DNA of 31,195 bases, taken from Ruminococcaceae bacterium UBA6845. Its GTDB lineage: Bacteria; Bacillota; Clostridia; Oscillospirales; Acutalibacteraceae. The notes beneath the pieces were generated by a model. That model made no database searches and had not been told where the DNA came from. It saw only the letters and a program-made list of their open reading frames with translations. Below, in pieces: positions 8,265 through 15,597 of this stretch (positions within the stretch are counted from its first letter, which is position 1; every line of letters starts with the position of its first letter). The position numbers were made by a program, and so were the translations under genes. The DNA is taken from the NCBI GenBank assembly GCA_002449395.1, contig DKDP01000040.1:73810-105004 (forward strand), given 5' to 3'.

Positions 8265-8760
8265 TAATGGGCGCCCCTTTAGGGACAGGATTTTCTCATA
8301 GGCGCCCCTTTAGGGGAGCTGTCAGCGTAGCTGACTGAGGGGTTTTATCGGAAGTCTGCTGAAATTTACCTTAAGCGTGGGCTCCTCCGTTGGGGGAGCT
8401 GTCAGCGCAGCTGACTGAGGGAGTAAAATGTTATCAGACTTAAACTCCTTCCGTCACTCCTCCGTCGTGCCACCTCCCTCAAGAGGGAGGCAAGGAAAAA
8501 GTCAGCAGAATATAATAGGCGCCCCTTTAGGGGAGCTGGCGCGCAAGCGACTGAGGGGTTTTGTTGAAAAGTCTGCTGAAATGTACTTTGAGCATAGGCT
8601 CCTCCTCCGGGGGAGCTGGCGGCGAAGCCGACTGAGGGAGTAAGACCTCATCAAACTTTTTATAAAACCCCTCAGTCACGGACAAACCGTGCCAGCTCCC
8701 CTAAAGGGGCGCCTAAGAAAATCCTGTCAACACTTCGCTCCCCTGCAAGGGAGGCAAGAA
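8265..8760. repeat. Repeat island A: palindromic units between pduL and the membrane protein gene
   Basis: The intergenic stretch holds seven or eight units and no credible gene. Plus-oriented type I units lie at 8301-8346 and 8518-8562. Plus-oriented type I' units (ending GAGGGAGTAA) lie at 8379-8427 and 8597-8644. A minus-oriented type II unit is at 8442-8496 and a minus-oriented type I unit at 8664-8713. Truncated pieces are at 8269-8300 and 8714-8757. A typical unit is a short palindrome (CCCCTTTAGGGG), then AGCTG, a variable hairpin, then GACTGAGGGG. Short ORFs across this stretch follow the repeat and are not believed to be coded. The element is REP- or MITE-like in form, with no transposase nearby. 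Confidence 0.85.
8301..8496 (+). repeat. Composite repeat module, copy 1 (order I - I' - inverted II)
   Basis: A 196-bp module made of three hairpin units in fixed order, with conserved linkers. The type I unit ends GAGGGGTTTT. A linker containing TCTGCTGAAATTTACC and AGCGTGG follows, then the type I' unit GGGCTCCTCC...GGGAGTAA, then a short TATCAGACTT-like joint, and finally an inverted type II unit ending GGGAGGCAAG. The same order is found at 14683-14886 and, on the minus strand, at 17877-17689. Confidence 0.8.
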
Positions 8761-8815
8761 AAGTCGGCATAAAACCGCCCTTATCGCAAAAGAAAATCTA
8801 TCCATAACCGCAAAA

Positions 8816-8854
8816 AAAGGCAGAATCTAAATTCAATTTAGATTGCGTGCCTTT
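8816..8854 (-). terminator. Rho-independent terminator of the 242-aa membrane protein gene
   Basis: Nested inverted repeat: outer arms AAAGGCA/TGCCTTT and inner arms AATCTAAATT/AATTTAGATT. On the minus strand it is followed by TTTTTTT. It starts seven bases past the stop codon of the gene at 8861-9589. T residues on both sides mean it could work in both directions. Confidence 0.85.
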
Positions 8855-8860
8855 CTTCGG

Positions 8861-9589
8861 TCAATTTTTTATCTCTTCCGTTTCTATACACTCGACGTGT
8901 TCCTCGGGCGTTTCCATAATCCTTGTATGGTTAACGATAAGCATTGGGATCATTGTCAGCGTCAGGACGGTTATTTCAGCCGTTCCGCCGAGCCTTACCT
9001 TGAGGTAGATCGCCGCAAAGCAGATCCAGAGGAAGAACGCAATTGTAAGGTTGAAGAATTTTCTGTTTGTCCTCGCCTTGTATACGAGGAAGTAAATTAC
9101 GGCTGTTGCAACGCAGATTCCGAACAGCACGGCAAAAGCCGAATGTAAGCTCTTCTTGGATAGGAAGAAGTTTATCAGGTTTTGCTGAGTGTCCAGCGTC
9201 TGATCCGCATAGTCGCTTGTGTAGGACGGAGCCGTGTATGTTTCATAATTAAGTATAAGCGTGAATCTTTTCAATTTCTCGTTCTTGCACATTACAACTC
9301 CGAACATTGCAAAAAGTCCGATAATCGAAAGCGCTTTCGGGAACTTGTGATCCACATTGAACTTTTCGAGCGAGTAATTGAGATTAAGTACAATTGAGGT
9401 CGCTATCAGCATACCCCAGAATATGAAAGCAATCCAATGATCTCTGCCGACATTGCTTGCCGTTGAGGCACGGTCGCCGTACAGCGGATTCGGCTCAAGA
9501 AGCCGATCGTAAAGCCACATATAGGCGATTGTTATAATGCCGATGATCAAAGATGCGTATTTAAGAGCTTTGTTTTCTTTTTTTATCAT
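8861..9589 (-). CDS. Predicted integral membrane protein, family not recognised
   Basis: A 242-aa protein with about six hydrophobic segments (roughly 10-27, 50-68, 85-103, 149-170, 177-196 and 203-221). A soluble, probably extracytoplasmic loop rich in Tyr/Thr/Asp lies between spans three and four (about 115-140), and the C-terminal tail is acidic. No enzyme or transporter motif is recognised. The ATG at 9589 is preceded by AGAGGTG at about seven bases. A promoter (9623-9651) and a terminator (8816-8854) frame it as a single-gene transcript. Intact reading frame and clean signals make it a real gene of unknown function. Confidence 0.8.
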   Translation of the reverse strand: MIKKENKALKYASLIIGIITIAYMWLYDRLLEPNPLYGDRASTASNVGRDHWIAFIFWGMLIATSIVLNLNYSLEKFNVDHKFPKALSIIGLFAMFGVVMCKNEKLKRFTLILNYETYTAPSYTSDYADQTLDTQQNLINFFLSKKSLHSAFAVLFGICVATAVIYFLVYKARTNRKFFNLTIAFFLWICFAAIYLKVRLGGTAEITVLTLTMIPMLIVNHTRIMETPEEHVECIETEEIKN

Positions 9590-9622
9590 TTACACACCTC
9601 TTCCAAATTTATTTTCGGTTCA

Positions 9623-9651
9623 ATTCTATCATTGTTTAAAAATATTTTCAA
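9623..9651 (-). promoter_or_regulatory. Sigma-A type promoter for the 242-aa membrane protein gene
   Basis: -35 TTGAAA (9651-9646), 17-base spacer, -10 TAGAAT (9628-9623) on the minus strand, giving a leader of about 30 bases. A second TTGACA-like box further upstream lacks a good -10. Confidence 0.6.
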
Positions 9652-9700
9652 GCCAAAAATAAAACTGTTATAAATTTTTTATAAATATGTCAAGAAATGT

Positions 9701-10270
9701 CTAAATTTCGGACAAACTGCCGTTTTCGACGTGATATTTCTTCCTCCCCGCAAGCTCAAGAATCGGTCGGTCGGAAACAAGATTATCGGTGTAAACGTCA
9801 CGCATTTCATAATCCGAAGCCTCTTGTCCGATTCTTTTAACCTTTTCCTCACCCTTGCAGTTCTCGCCGCTTATCAGTCCCGTTCGGTGATCCATTTGTG
9901 TTGCGATAAGGAGATTGACTCCGAGCCGGTCGCAGATCGGCTTGATCTGAAAAACGGGGGAGGCGGAGCAAACAATTGTCGGAACATCGTTGCCTTTCGG
10001 GTTGAACCATTCGTTTATTCTGCCTGCGTTTTTGTCCCAGAAAAGCTCGGCTTCACGCTCTGCGTCGATCGAGGGAAGATAGGAATAAAACAGCTCCTTG
10101 CATCTTTTCTTACTTATTTTGTGAAAGACGCAGCACCCGAAAAATCCGGAAAGCTGTTTGGGAAGATATCTTATGATCGACGGATGCCTTTTCAGGCAGA
10201 AAAGCCAAAACTCACTGCCCGATTCTCCTCTGAAAACAGTTTTGTCAAAATCATAAAGATCTGCGATCAT
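9701..10270 (-). CDS. HAD-superfamily phosphatase (SerB-like, subclass IB)
   Basis: A 189-aa haloacid dehalogenase-fold phosphohydrolase. Motif I is DFDKTVF, with nucleophile Asp7 and acid/base Asp9. Motif II is represented by CSASP, a lysine in the CKGEEKVKRI region fits motif III, and YTDNLVSDRPILE supplies the metal-binding acidic motif IV. A helical cap between motifs I and II fits subclass I. The substrate cannot be told; relatives act on small phosphomonoesters. Its ATG (10270-10268) shares one base with the TAA of the upstream fucosidase gene (TAATG), with AAGGA about 12 bases before. It is therefore translated from the same mRNA. No clear terminator follows it. Confidence 0.85.
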   Translation of the reverse strand: MIADLYDFDKTVFRGESGSEFWLFCLKRHPSIIRYLPKQLSGFFGCCVFHKISKKRCKELFYSYLPSIDAEREAELFWDKNAGRINEWFNPKGNDVPTIVCSASPVFQIKPICDRLGVNLLIATQMDHRTGLISGENCKGEEKVKRIGQEASDYEMRDVYTDNLVSDRPILELAGRKKYHVENGSLSEI

Positions 10271-12570
10271 TAAAAATCAACATCCTTTTTGCCGTCGAGG
10301 GCGACAAGCTGAGTTTTACCGTCGTAAACAACCTCAAACTCGCCCTTGCCGTCAAGGGTCAGCTTTGTGAGCTTTCCGTCAGCCCAGTCTATGTCAACCT
10401 TTACTCCGCCCTTTGCGGTAAGTCCGTGAACGTGGCCGTCAGCCCATTCGTCGGGGAGAGCGGGAAGAATGAGAATCCTGTTGCCGAAGCTCTGCATAAG
10501 TGCCTGAGCAATACCTGCGGTTGCGCCGAAATTTCCGTCAATCTGGAACGGCGGATGAGCGTCAAACATATTCGGGAATGTGCCGCCTCTGCCTCTCTTG
10601 TACTTGACGGGAATATAGCGGAGCTGATTGTTGATGAGCTTGATAACCTTGTTCTTGTCACGAAGCCTTGCCCAGAAGTTGATCTTCCAGCCGAGGCTCC
10701 AGCCTGTTCCGCCGTCGCCTCTGTTTTCAAGCGTCTTTCTTGCGTATGAGGCAAGCTCGGGAGTGCGGTCAACATCAATCAGATTTGCGGGGTGGAGAGC
10801 ATAAAGGTGAGAAACGTGGCGGTGATGCTTGTCAAAGCCCTTTTCGTCATAATACCACTCCATAAGTCCGCCGTCCTTGCCCTGCTTGAACGGGAGCAGA
10901 CGGGGAAGAGCCTCGCCGATTTCACGGCTGATGTCATTCTCAATTCCGAGCACGTCATATGCCGACTGAAGATTCTTGAAAAGATCGGTTATAATCTCCA
11001 TCGTCATATATGTTGTCTTGCTGACCGAGGTATTAGCCAAACCGACCTTGTATTCGTTCTCGGGCGAGGTCGACGGGCAGAAAATGAGATATCCGTTGCC
11101 GTCGTCGATAAGCAGACTAAGGCAGAAACGTGCATTTTCCTCCATAATCGGGACTGCGGTTTCTCTCAGATAATCCTTATCGAGCGTGTACTCGTAATAT
11201 TCGTAGAGATGGCGGCAGAACCAGGCGCCTGCCATTGACCAGAACGACCATACGGGATTTCCGCCCGAGGGCGTGGTGATTCTCCAAAGGTCAACGTTGT
11301 GGTGACAGCAGGTGCCGTCAACGCCGTAGAACTGCTTTGCGGTCTCCTTGCCCGATTCCGCAATTTCTCCGATGAACCTGATGAGCGGCATATTCATCTC
11401 GGGAAGAGAGCACATCATCGTCGGCCAGTAGTTCATCTCCGTGTTGATGTTTACCGTGTAATCCGATCTCCACGGTGAGCACATCGTGAATGTCCAGATT
11501 CCCTGCAAGGTCATAGCCTGTGAATCCTCACGTGAGCCGGCAATTGTCAGATATCTGCCGTAATTAAACAGCAGGCAGTAAAGATTGTTGTCGTTCTTTC
11601 TGCTGTGGAGGAAGTCGTGAATACGGCGATCTGTCGGCACGTCGTCTTTCTTGCTGTTTCCGAGGTCGATCGAAACACGGTTGAAGTATTTGCTGAAATC
11701 GTTTATATGATCCGCTTTTACCGAGTTATATCCCTTTTTCATTGCGTTGTCAAGGCGTGCGGCGCAGATGCCCTTGTAGTCTTTCTGCGAATTTGCAACC
11801 GACCTGTCAAAGCTCTCAAAATTGTCCTCGGCAGTCAGATAGATTGTCGCAAACGTTGCGTCCGTAACGTGGAGATGGTTTTTATTCGCCTTGACCGTTC
11901 CGTCGGTGTCAATCCTGAAAGCACAGCGGAAGCTGATGCCCTGTCTGTCACCGTCCTCGTAGGTGCAGATCGGATCTCCGTCGTTCTCCTCAATGTGAGT
12001 GGGAGCGATTCCGTCAAGGATATATGTATTGCCGTCTGTGGTGACCTCATTGCGGAGATCACAGCTTATCATCGCTTTGAAATCGAGCTTGTTTTTGCCG
12101 TCTGCGGTGAATTTATATGCCAGAACCTTGTCGGGATGGCTGATGAAGCACTCACGTGAATAGCACGTGTCGCTTGATGTGTAGCCGACCGTCGCAATGC
12201 CCGTCTCAAGGTCGAGATCACGTCTGTAATCCCTCGGACACATATTTTTCATCGAGGTGATCATCAGCTTGCCGAGTTGAAGGTACCATTCGCAGGGATC
12301 GCCTGCAAAATTTTCTTCAAGATAATCCCTTGCCTCGATCTTTTTATCCTCAAGGATGAGCTGACGTCCTTTCTTGAAGTGCTCAACCTTATTCTCCACC
12401 TTGTAGCCGTGTGAACAGCCCGACCAGAGCGTGTCGAGATTAAGACCGAGGGTTTCTGTCTCAACTCCGCCGAAAATCATCGCTCCGAGACTGCCGTTGC
12501 CGAGGGGCAAAGCCTCAACCCAGGCACTCGCAGGATGACTGTACCATAAATATTGCGAACCTTTTTTCAA
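10270..12570 (-). CDS. Glycoside hydrolase family 95 (alpha-L-fucosidase type)
   Basis: A 766-aa inverting glycosidase of the GH95 fold. The family removes terminal alpha-1,2-fucose (some members alpha-galactose) from host or plant glycans. The N-terminal signature EALPLGNGSLGAM with LNLDTLWSG is present. Catalytic positions match the family: Asn374/Asn376 in NINTEMNYW, Glu504 in TSPENEY and Asp678 in QIDGNFGATAG. No signal peptide is seen, so it is probably cytoplasmic and acts on imported oligosaccharides. The chosen start is TTG at 12570, eight bases after a perfect AGGAGG. A longer reading from 12633 overlaps the promoter and adds non-family residues. It overlaps the following HAD phosphatase by one base. 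No fucose transporter or catabolic genes are adjacent. Confidence 0.93.
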   Translation of the reverse strand: MKKGSQYLWYSHPASAWVEALPLGNGSLGAMIFGGVETETLGLNLDTLWSGCSHGYKVENKVEHFKKGRQLILEDKKIEARDYLEENFAGDPCEWYLQLGKLMITSMKNMCPRDYRRDLDLETGIATVGYTSSDTCYSRECFISHPDKVLAYKFTADGKNKLDFKAMISCDLRNEVTTDGNTYILDGIAPTHIEENDGDPICTYEDGDRQGISFRCAFRIDTDGTVKANKNHLHVTDATFATIYLTAEDNFESFDRSVANSQKDYKGICAARLDNAMKKGYNSVKADHINDFSKYFNRVSIDLGNSKKDDVPTDRRIHDFLHSRKNDNNLYCLLFNYGRYLTIAGSREDSQAMTLQGIWTFTMCSPWRSDYTVNINTEMNYWPTMMCSLPEMNMPLIRFIGEIAESGKETAKQFYGVDGTCCHHNVDLWRITTPSGGNPVWSFWSMAGAWFCRHLYEYYEYTLDKDYLRETAVPIMEENARFCLSLLIDDGNGYLIFCPSTSPENEYKVGLANTSVSKTTYMTMEIITDLFKNLQSAYDVLGIENDISREIGEALPRLLPFKQGKDGGLMEWYYDEKGFDKHHRHVSHLYALHPANLIDVDRTPELASYARKTLENRGDGGTGWSLGWKINFWARLRDKNKVIKLINNQLRYIPVKYKRGRGGTFPNMFDAHPPFQIDGNFGATAGIAQALMQSFGNRILILPALPDEWADGHVHGLTAKGGVKVDIDWADGKLTKLTLDGKGEFEVVYDGKTQLVALDGKKDVDF

Positions 12571-12603
12571 GGAAATAACCTCCTGTATAACAATTATAAT
12601 CAA

Positions 12604-12633
12604 AGTATAACTGATTGTTGACATTAAAGTCAA
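12604..12633 (-). promoter_or_regulatory. Sigma-A type promoter for the GH95-HAD operon
   Basis: -35 TTGACT (12633-12628), 18-base spacer, -10 TATACT (12609-12604) on the minus strand, about 35 bases before the TTG start. A TTGACA on the opposite strand at 12617-12622 lacks a convincing -10 for the divergent gene. Confidence 0.65.
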
Positions 12634-12712
12634 TCAATTATCTTGCTTTTTTTTCAGTTTTATTATAAAATATCTGTGTATGGATTTTTTAATGTGATTT
12701 TGGGAGAATATA

Positions 12713-13948
12713 ATGTCTGAAAAGATTTTGATTATCGGCGCAGGTGCCGCAGGACTTATGGCGGCAGGCACAATATCGGGCAGGGGTATGGATGTAACGA
12801 TCCTTGAACGCAACGAAAAGCTCGCAAGAAAGGTTGCAATAACGGGCAAGGGCAGATGTAATGTAACCAACAACTGCAAGGAGCTTTCGGAGCTTATCGC
12901 AAATGTCCCCGTGAATGGAAGATTCCTTTACAGTGCGTTTTCAAATTTTATGCCGTCGGACACAATAGAGCTTTTTGAGGATATGGGCGTTCCGCTCAAA
13001 TGCGAGAGGGGAAACAGAGTGTTCCCGTGCTCGGATAAGGCGATGGATATTGTCGATGCGCTCGTTCACTACGGAACGGACGACGGAGCGGAGATAATTC
13101 ACGGCAGAGCCAAGGAGCTTATCATAAAGGACGGCGAACTCAGGGGCGTTCGTACATTTGACGGTGAGGAGATAGCCGCCGATAAAATTATTATCGCAAC
13201 GGGCGGCAAGTCCTATCCGCTGACGGGCTCAACGGGTGACGGCTACGAGTTTGCAAGGCAGGCGGGTCATACGATCGTTGATCCGAAACCGTCGCTTGTT
13301 CCGCTCAATGCACACGAGGGCTTCTGCACCGATCTTATGGGACTTTCGCTGAGAAACGTGGCGATGAAAGTCATAGATACAAAGAGAAAGAACAAGATCA
13401 TCTACGAGGACTTCGGCGAGATGCTCTTTACGCATTTCGGAATTTCCGGACCGATGGTGCTTTCCGCAAGCTCAAAAATCCGTGATATGGAGCCGGGCAG
13501 ATATATTGTTTCAATCGACCTTAAGCCAGCACTTTCGGAAGAACAGCTTGACGCACGTATTCTCAGGGACTTTTCCGAGAATACTAATAAGGATTTCATA
13601 AATTCACTCGGTGCGCTTCTCCCGAGAAAGCTGATTCCCGTTGTCGTAAGGCTCAGCGGAATCAAGGCAAACGAAAAGGTCAATCAGATCACCAAGGAGC
13701 AGCGGCACCGGCTGGTTGAGCTCCTCAAAAACTTCAAGGTGACAGTCAAGAGCTTCAGACCGATTGACGAGGCGATTGTGACCTCGGGCGGAGTTAAGGT
13801 GTCGGAGATCAATCCGAAAACAATGGAGTCGAAAATTCTTCCCGGCCTTTATTTTGCCGGCGAAGTGATCGACGTTGACGCATACACGGGCGGATTTAAT
13901 TTACAAATAGCATTCTCAACCGGACGGCTTGCCGGTGAAAATGTATAA
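12713..13948 (+). CDS. YhiN/BaiN-family NAD(P)/FAD-dependent oxidoreductase
   Basis: A 411-aa flavoprotein of the HI0933/YhiN group (named BaiN/RdsA in some annotations). The FAD-binding Rossmann motif GAGAAGL is at residues 8-14, followed by the family signature GKGRCNVTNN. IATGGKSYPLTGSTGDGY appears mid-protein, and the C-terminal FAD motif is LYFAGEVIDVDAYTGGFNLQ. The physiological substrate is generally unknown; naming some members for bile-acid reduction is not evidence for that role here. ATG at 12713 follows GGGAG. The cytidylate kinase gene begins 11 bases after its stop, and this pairing is common in Clostridia, so co-transcription is likely. Confidence 0.9.
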   Translation: MSEKILIIGAGAAGLMAAGTISGRGMDVTILERNEKLARKVAITGKGRCNVTNNCKELSELIANVPVNGRFLYSAFSNFMPSDTIELFEDMGVPLKCERGNRVFPCSDKAMDIVDALVHYGTDDGAEIIHGRAKELIIKDGELRGVRTFDGEEIAADKIIIATGGKSYPLTGSTGDGYEFARQAGHTIVDPKPSLVPLNAHEGFCTDLMGLSLRNVAMKVIDTKRKNKIIYEDFGEMLFTHFGISGPMVLSASSKIRDMEPGRYIVSIDLKPALSEEQLDARILRDFSENTNKDFINSLGALLPRKLIPVVVRLSGIKANEKVNQITKEQRHRLVELLKNFKVTVKSFRPIDEAIVTSGGVKVSEINPKTMESKILPGLYFAGEVIDVDAYTGGFNLQIAFSTGRLAGENV

Positions 13949-13959
13949 CGGAGGTTTTT

Positions 13960-14628
13960 ATGGCTATTAATATTGCAATTGACGGACCTGCGGGCGCAGG
14001 AAAAAGCAGCACGGCGAAGCTCATTGCCAAGAAGCTGGGATATATCTATGTTGATACGGGCGCTCTTTACAGAACTGTCGGACTTTATTCGATAAGAAAG
14101 GGCATCGACACAAAGGACGCCGAAAAGGTAATCGCAACCCTGCCGGATATAAAGGTTGAGATAAAGTTTGTTGACGGAACACAGCACGTTTTCCTTAACG
14201 GCGAGGACGTTTCGGAGGCCATCAGAACTCCCGAGGCTTCAATGGGTGCGTCGAATGTTTCGGCAATTCCCAAGGTCAGAGAGTTCCTCTTTGATCTTCA
14301 GCGTTCAATCGCCGCCGAGAACAACTGCATTATGGACGGCAGAGATATCGGAACGGTTGTTCTGCCGAATGCCGACGTCAAGATTTTCCTCATGGCGTCG
14401 GTTGAGGAGAGAGCGAACAGAAGATATAAGGAAATGATCGAAAAGGGCGAAAGCGCCGATTATAACGACATTCTTGAGGATATCAAAAAGCGTGACTATC
14501 AGGACAGCCACAGAGAAATTGCTCCGCTCAAGCAGGCGGACGACGCAATTCTTGTCGATAACGGCGGATATAACCTCGAAACAGGCACAGAATATCTCCT
14601 CGGAATTATCAAAGAGCATTTGAAATGA
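13960..14628 (+). CDS. cmk: Cytidylate kinase
   Basis: Phosphorylates CMP/dCMP to the diphosphate in pyrimidine nucleotide synthesis. The 222-aa protein has the NMP-kinase P-loop GPAGAGKSS at residues 9-17, the YVDTGALYR substrate segment, DGRDIGTVVLP and the KKRDYQDSHRE(I)APL signature near the C terminus. Length and motifs are typical. GGAGG lies six to seven bases before the ATG. In related genomes the next gene is plsC; here the two are separated by a 324-base repeat island. Confidence 0.97.
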   Translation: MAINIAIDGPAGAGKSSTAKLIAKKLGYIYVDTGALYRTVGLYSIRKGIDTKDAEKVIATLPDIKVEIKFVDGTQHVFLNGEDVSEAIRTPEASMGASNVSAIPKVREFLFDLQRSIAAENNCIMDGRDIGTVVLPNADVKIFLMASVEERANRRYKEMIEKGESADYNDILEDIKKRDYQDSHREIAPLKQADDAILVDNGGYNLETGTEYLLGIIKEHLK

Positions 14629-14952
14629 TGATTATATCTCGGCGCCCCTTTAGGGGAGCGCAGTGTCGACAGGGTTTTCTTAGGCTCCCTTGTAGGGGAG
14701 CTGTCACGACCTTGTGTCGTGACTGAGGGGTTTTGTCGAAAGCCAGCTGTAATTTACCTTGAGCGTGGGCTCCTCCACCGGGGGAGCTGTCAGCGCAGCT
14801 GACTGAGGGAGTAAGGTCTCATCAAACTTTAACCCCTCCGTCTTCGGCGCAAACCGCCGAATCCACCTCCCCTGCAAGGGAGGCAAGGAAATTTCAGAAC
14901 ACATCACACTGTAAAATTATCATCTAATAAACATCAAAAAGGAAGAATCGCA
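14629..14952. repeat. Repeat island B between cmk and plsC
   Basis: No gene is credible in this stretch. It holds a type I palindrome fused to the GTGTCGACAGG-type linker (14641-14682), a full type I unit with an 8-bp hairpin (14683-14734), a type I' unit (14767-14813) and an inverted type II unit (14830-14886). The last 60 bases, A/T-rich with TAAAAT near 14920, lead to the AAGGA site of plsC. The CCCC/GGGG palindromes could affect transcription through the operon. Confidence 0.85.
14683..14886 (+). repeat. Composite repeat module, copy 2 (order I - I' - inverted II)
   Basis: A 204-bp module with the same order and linkers as 8301-8496. The type I hairpin here is GTCACGAC/GTCGTGAC with loop CTTGT, whereas copy 1 has GTCAGC/GCTGAC. 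The inverted type II hairpin is TTCGGCG/CGCCGAA. The outer arms are nearly unchanged. Confidence 0.8.
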
Positions 14953-15597
14953 ATGGCATACAAATACAACTATGAATCCGACAAAAGTCACTTTCTTTAC
15001 AGGATCATAAGACCCCTTGCAAAGGCTGTTGTAAACTCAAAATACAAAATTACATATGTCGGCGTTGAAAACGTCCCGACCGACAGGGGTATTATCCTTG
15101 CCTCCAACCACATTACCGCTATGGATCCGATCATTATCGGCGTAGGCTGTAAGGTGAAGTTTCATTTCATCGCTAAGGAAGAGCTTTTTGAAAAGAAGAT
15201 TGTCGGCTGGTTCCTTGCAAACCTTAACGCTTTCCCCGTCGACAGAAGCAAGTTCGATTTTCCTGCGATGAATCACGCCGTCAAGGTCGTTGAGGACGGC
15301 GGTGCACTCGGAATTTTCCCCGAGGGTACACGCTCGCACGATTTTAAGCCTCACGAGGCAAAGGGCGGAGTTTGCTATGTCGCAAAGAAATGTAAGTGCG
15401 ATGTTGTTCCCGTTTCGATCTATACTTCCGACGAGGCTAAAAAAGGAACAAAATTGACAGTCCGTTACGGCAAGCCGATAAAATATGAGGAGCTTAATTT
15501 CCACGACGATGTGGACAAAATGAAAGATCTTCGCTACGGCTCGGCGCTGATTATGGACAGAATAAAAGAGCTTTGGGGGCTGGGTCATGCAGATTAA
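14953..15597 (+). CDS. plsC: 1-acyl-sn-glycerol-3-phosphate acyltransferase
   Basis: Acylates lysophosphatidic acid to phosphatidic acid at the membrane. The 214-aa protein shows the acyltransferase motif NHITAMD (His53, Asp58 of HX4D), the FPEGTRS motif near residues 122-128, and FIAKEELF between them. No strong transmembrane span is seen; peripheral membrane association is usual for short family members. ATG follows AAGGA by about nine bases. The stop lies inside the next gene, whose ATG is at 15587, so the pair overlap by 11 bases. Part of the cmk-plsC-ispH/S1 series. Confidence 0.95.
   Translation: MAYKYNYESDKSHFLYRIIRPLAKAVVNSKYKITYVGVENVPTDRGIILASNHITAMDPIIIGVGCKVKFHFIAKEELFEKKIVGWFLANLNAFPVDRSKFDFPAMNHAVKVVEDGGALGIFPEGTRSHDFKPHEAKGGVCYVAKKCKCDVVPVSIYTSDEAKKGTKLTVRYGKPIKYEELNFHDDVDKMKDLRYGSALIMDRIKELWGLGHAD

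Noticed and set aside
8428..8643. 71-aa plus-strand ORF in repeat island A
   Set aside because: It runs through three repeat units, has no ribosome binding site, and its composition follows the palindromes. Similar ORFs at 14704-14907 and 18027-18209 are rejected for the same reason.
9731..10273. 180-aa plus-strand ORF opposite the HAD phosphatase
   Set aside because: The minus strand carries DFDKT and the other HAD motifs plus a coupled start; the plus-strand frame has no motif.
12571..12633. N-terminal extension of the GH95 protein to 12633
   Set aside because: It overlaps the predicted promoter and the AGGAGG site, and adds a hydrophobic stretch that might be mistaken for a signal peptide.
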